From: Arthrobacter sp. DNA4
GTDB lineage: Bacteria > Actinomycetota > Actinomycetes > Actinomycetales > Micrococcaceae
Direction: 5' to 3'
Length of the DNA stretch: 64,000 bases
Assembly: GCF_024362385.1 (NCBI RefSeq)
Contig: NZ_CP101466.1
Location: 3,472,001-3,536,000, forward strand
The notes beneath the pieces are model-generated. The model saw only the letters and a program-made list of their open reading frames with translations, ran no database searches and was not told where the DNA came from. Positions 62,181 to 64,000 of the stretch are shown here, piece after piece (position 1 is the first letter of the stretch; each line of letters opens with the position of its first letter). Both the position numbers and the translations under genes were made by a program.

Positions 62181-64000
62181 TCAGCCCGTGCCGGACGTGG
62201 GCTGGGGCGTCGCGCCGGCGCCGGGGTCCACGGTGGGTTCCGTTGTGGGGTAGTCAACGGACGACGTCGGCTGCCCGCCTTCCCCATTCTGCCCGGCCGT
62301 CGCCGTGGCCACCCCAGTCGCGGCAGGGTCCGGAGCGAAAGTTTCTGCCGGCGCCCCTGCCGGAGCGGACTGGCCGCCCGAGGCAGCCGAGGAGCTGGGG
62401 GTGGGTCCGCCACTGGGGCCGGCCGTCGCAGGAGACGTTGCCCCGGAAGAACCCCCGGCAACCGATGACCCCTTGACGATGGCCGTGATCTGTTCCTTGT
62501 ATCCGTTGAGTGTGGTCTGGATGTCGGAGAGCGGCACGTCCTGGAGGTGGCGGCCGTACTCGGCGATTTGCGCCCACAGCGCCTCGAGCTGCTGTTTACT
62601 GTCCCCGTCCAGCGGCCCGTCGAGCGTCAGCACCAGCTGGCTGGCCAGGGCGTACGCGAGGCAGTCCAGGCAGTTGTAGTTGGCCGCCTGGGAGAGGTTC
62701 TCGGGGACAATCACGTCCGTCTGGCCCACCACCAGCACCACCTGGAACCCCACAGCCACCGCCCCGCAGCCCGAACAGTTGGCGAAGGCATAGGCCTCAT
62801 TGGTGGTGGTGACGGGCTGTCCATCCTCGGCCCACACCAGGGCGAAGGCCACGCTGTACTGGACGGAACCGTCGGTGGTGTTCACGGCGAGCGCCTGGTT
62901 TCCGTCTCCCTCGGGAGCAGCCGGCCGGTCGAACGGGAACACCCAGGAGGGCGCCGGAGCGGAGGAACCGCCGGCTGACGGCGTCCCGGACGGAGCCGCA
63001 TCCGCCGGCACCAGCACCATGCTCAGCTGGGGGTTGTCCCGGGTCGGTTTGGCCGTGCCGGCAGGCCACAGCGCAACGGTCCGTCCGGACGCTCCCTGTC
63101 GCAGCGCCCCGCCGTCGCGTGCCGGAAGGATCGCCCGGGTGGCGTCACTGAGCGTCCCGCGTTCGTAGGCCTGCACCGGGCGGTACGTCCCGCCGTCGGG
63201 CCACCACGCCCAGGCGAGTCCCGCCAGCAGGACCCCAACGGCGCCCATGGCCACGATCCGCTGGGCAACCTTGCCGCGGGTCTTCTGCCACAAGCCGGTG
63301 ACTAGCTGCCGCAGGAGCCGCACCACGATGTACACCACGCCCAGTACGGGCACAGCGACCACGATGATGGCCAGCGCGCGCACCGTCACGCCCAGGACGT
63401 CGCCCGCAGACAGGCTCGCAGCCAGCGCCTCCTGCTGTTTGCCCACGCTGGCCCACCCTGTGGCCAGCAGCCGCGGCAGGGACAGGACCATCATCACCAT
63501 GCTGAACAGCAGCACCGGCACCGTGACCAGGACCCAGATGGTGACCACGGCCCGGGCCCACGGTTTCAACGCCTTGCTTTCCGGGTTTCCCCACCGCCAC
63601 GGAAGGATCCCCAGAAGGGTCGGCTTGATCCGCTGGAACAGGTCAGGCACCCCGGTGGCGTCGGCCAGGATGTGGTAGCCGTCGTATTTCACCAGCGGGA
63701 TCAGTTGCCGGACCATCTGCAGGATCTGCGTGACCACTACAAGCAGGAGCGCGTCGAAGCCGGTGGCCCACCACAGGCCCATGATGGCCACGGCCACGAT
63801 GGCGTTGAAGTACAGTCCGCCCAGGTCGGTGCGGATCCTGCCGCCGCGGCCCAGCCGGTAGGAGTCCGTGACGTCCGTGAAGAACGCGGGCCACAGCAGG
63901 TACAGCCCGGCGCCCATGGCCCCGGGGGTGGCCCCGCCCTTGCGGGTGGCGGCGGCATGGCCGAATTCGTGGAACCCTGCGGAGAGGATGGTGACCGCGA
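62181..64000 (-). CDS. M50-family zinc metalloprotease, partial at right edge
   Basis: The gene continues past the window; 606 aa of C-terminal sequence are present. HEFGH, the zinc-binding HExxH, is encoded at about 63950-63970. LGGLYFNAIVAVAIMGLWW and VKYDGYHILADATG (with the third ligand Asp) are M50/COG1994 features, with about six membrane segments. A Pro/Ser/Thr/Gly-rich tail ends at TSGTG. It cleaves peptides within or near the membrane; the substrate is unknown. Confidence 0.85.
   Translation of the reverse strand, partial: AVTILSAGFHEFGHAAATRKGGATPGAMGAGLYLLWPAFFTDVTDSYRLGRGGRIRTDLGGLYFNAIVAVAIMGLWWATGFDALLLVVVTQILQMVRQLIPLVKYDGYHILADATGVPDLFQRIKPTLLGILPWRWGNPESKALKPWARAVVTIWVLVTVPVLLFSMVMMVLSLPRLLATGWASVGKQQEALAASLSAGDVLGVTVRALAIIVVAVPVLGVVYIVVRLLRQLVTGLWQKTRGKVAQRIVAMGAVGVLLAGLAWAWWPDGGTYRPVQAYERGTLSDATRAILPARDGGALRQGASGRTVALWPAGTAKPTRDNPQLSMVLVPADAAPSGTPSAGGSSAPAPSWVFPFDRPAAPEGDGNQALAVNTTDGSVQYSVAFALVWAEDGQPVTTTNEAYAFANCSGCGAVAVGFQVVLVVGQTDVIVPENLSQAANYNCLDCLAYALASQLVLTLDGPLDGDSKQQLEALWAQIAEYGRHLQDVPLSDIQTTLNGYKEQITAIVKGSSVAGGSSGATSPATAGPSGGPTPSSSAASGGQSAPAGAPAETFAPDPAATGVATATAGQNGEGGQPTSSVDYPTTEPTVDPGAGATPQPTSGTG

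Noticed and set aside
1..64000. Search for tRNA, rRNA, CRISPR repeats or insertion sequences
   Set aside because: No TpsiC-type GGTTCGAATCC-like element in a cloverleaf context, no regular repeat array and no transposase motif was seen.

Overview
The window looks like chromosomal DNA from a high-GC actinobacterium, most likely Arthrobacter/Pseudarthrobacter or a close Micrococcaceae relative (inferred). The reasons are GC-rich codons throughout, frequent GTG/TTG starts, three separate ANTAR-type RNA-binding regulators, a DUF4193 protein, an LCP/FtsW/bifunctional-PBP cell-wall set, and an Lrp-controlled branched-chain keto-acid dehydrogenase operon. I saw no rRNA, tRNA, CRISPR array, integrase or transposase.

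Layout, 0-20.5 kb: an alpha/beta hydrolase, two MFS permeases, a PAS-ANTAR and two GAF-ANTAR regulators, thioredoxin reductase (trxB), a MarR regulator, an FtsW-family protein divergent from an LCP wall-polymer ligase, a glycosyltransferase, an acyltransferase, an FAD monooxygenase, a secreted TIM-barrel-like protein, and a DGPF/ECF42 sigma-factor pair. 20.6-32 kb: a cellulose-synthase-like GT2 gene carrying a frameshift that runs it in frame into the next (GT39-like) gene, a GntR/DUF1648 operon with a perfect operator, a lipid kinase, and bkdA-bkdB-bkdC with a divergent Lrp/AsnC regulator.

32-45.4 kb is the most distinctive stretch. It holds a four-gene cluster of exported proteins, three of which carry the SipW-type signal peptide ending (YAYW/YAFW). 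After a gene-poor regulatory region comes a Pel-like exopolysaccharide cluster: PelG-like transporter, PelF-like glycosyltransferase with DUF3492, GHL15-type glycosidase and a GalE epimerase that may start at ATT. A secreted DUF4832-type protein lies convergent to it. Exported Ig-like proteins next to an exopolysaccharide machine suggest a surface or biofilm-matrix locus (inference).

45.4-64 kb: a small accessory-looking block of short unknown genes on the minus strand, a second lipid kinase, two orphan response regulators, a short highly expressible helical protein, a YcnI-CopC copper locus, a MarR regulator followed by a YetF(DUF421)-PAP2 fusion, a frameshifted DUF2254 gene, a lipoprotein, a decayed HtrA-like protease, a DUF4193 protein, a bifunctional penicillin-binding protein, a TetX-like FAD monooxygenase and an M50 metalloprotease cut by the right edge.

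At least four genes are broken by single-base shifts (about 5.74, 22.03, 55.75 and 57.89 kb), several of them at G/C runs. This could be real decay or sequencing error, and it affects how those genes should be read. Several very small membrane proteins with strong ribosome binding sites (36, 31 and 61 aa) are included.
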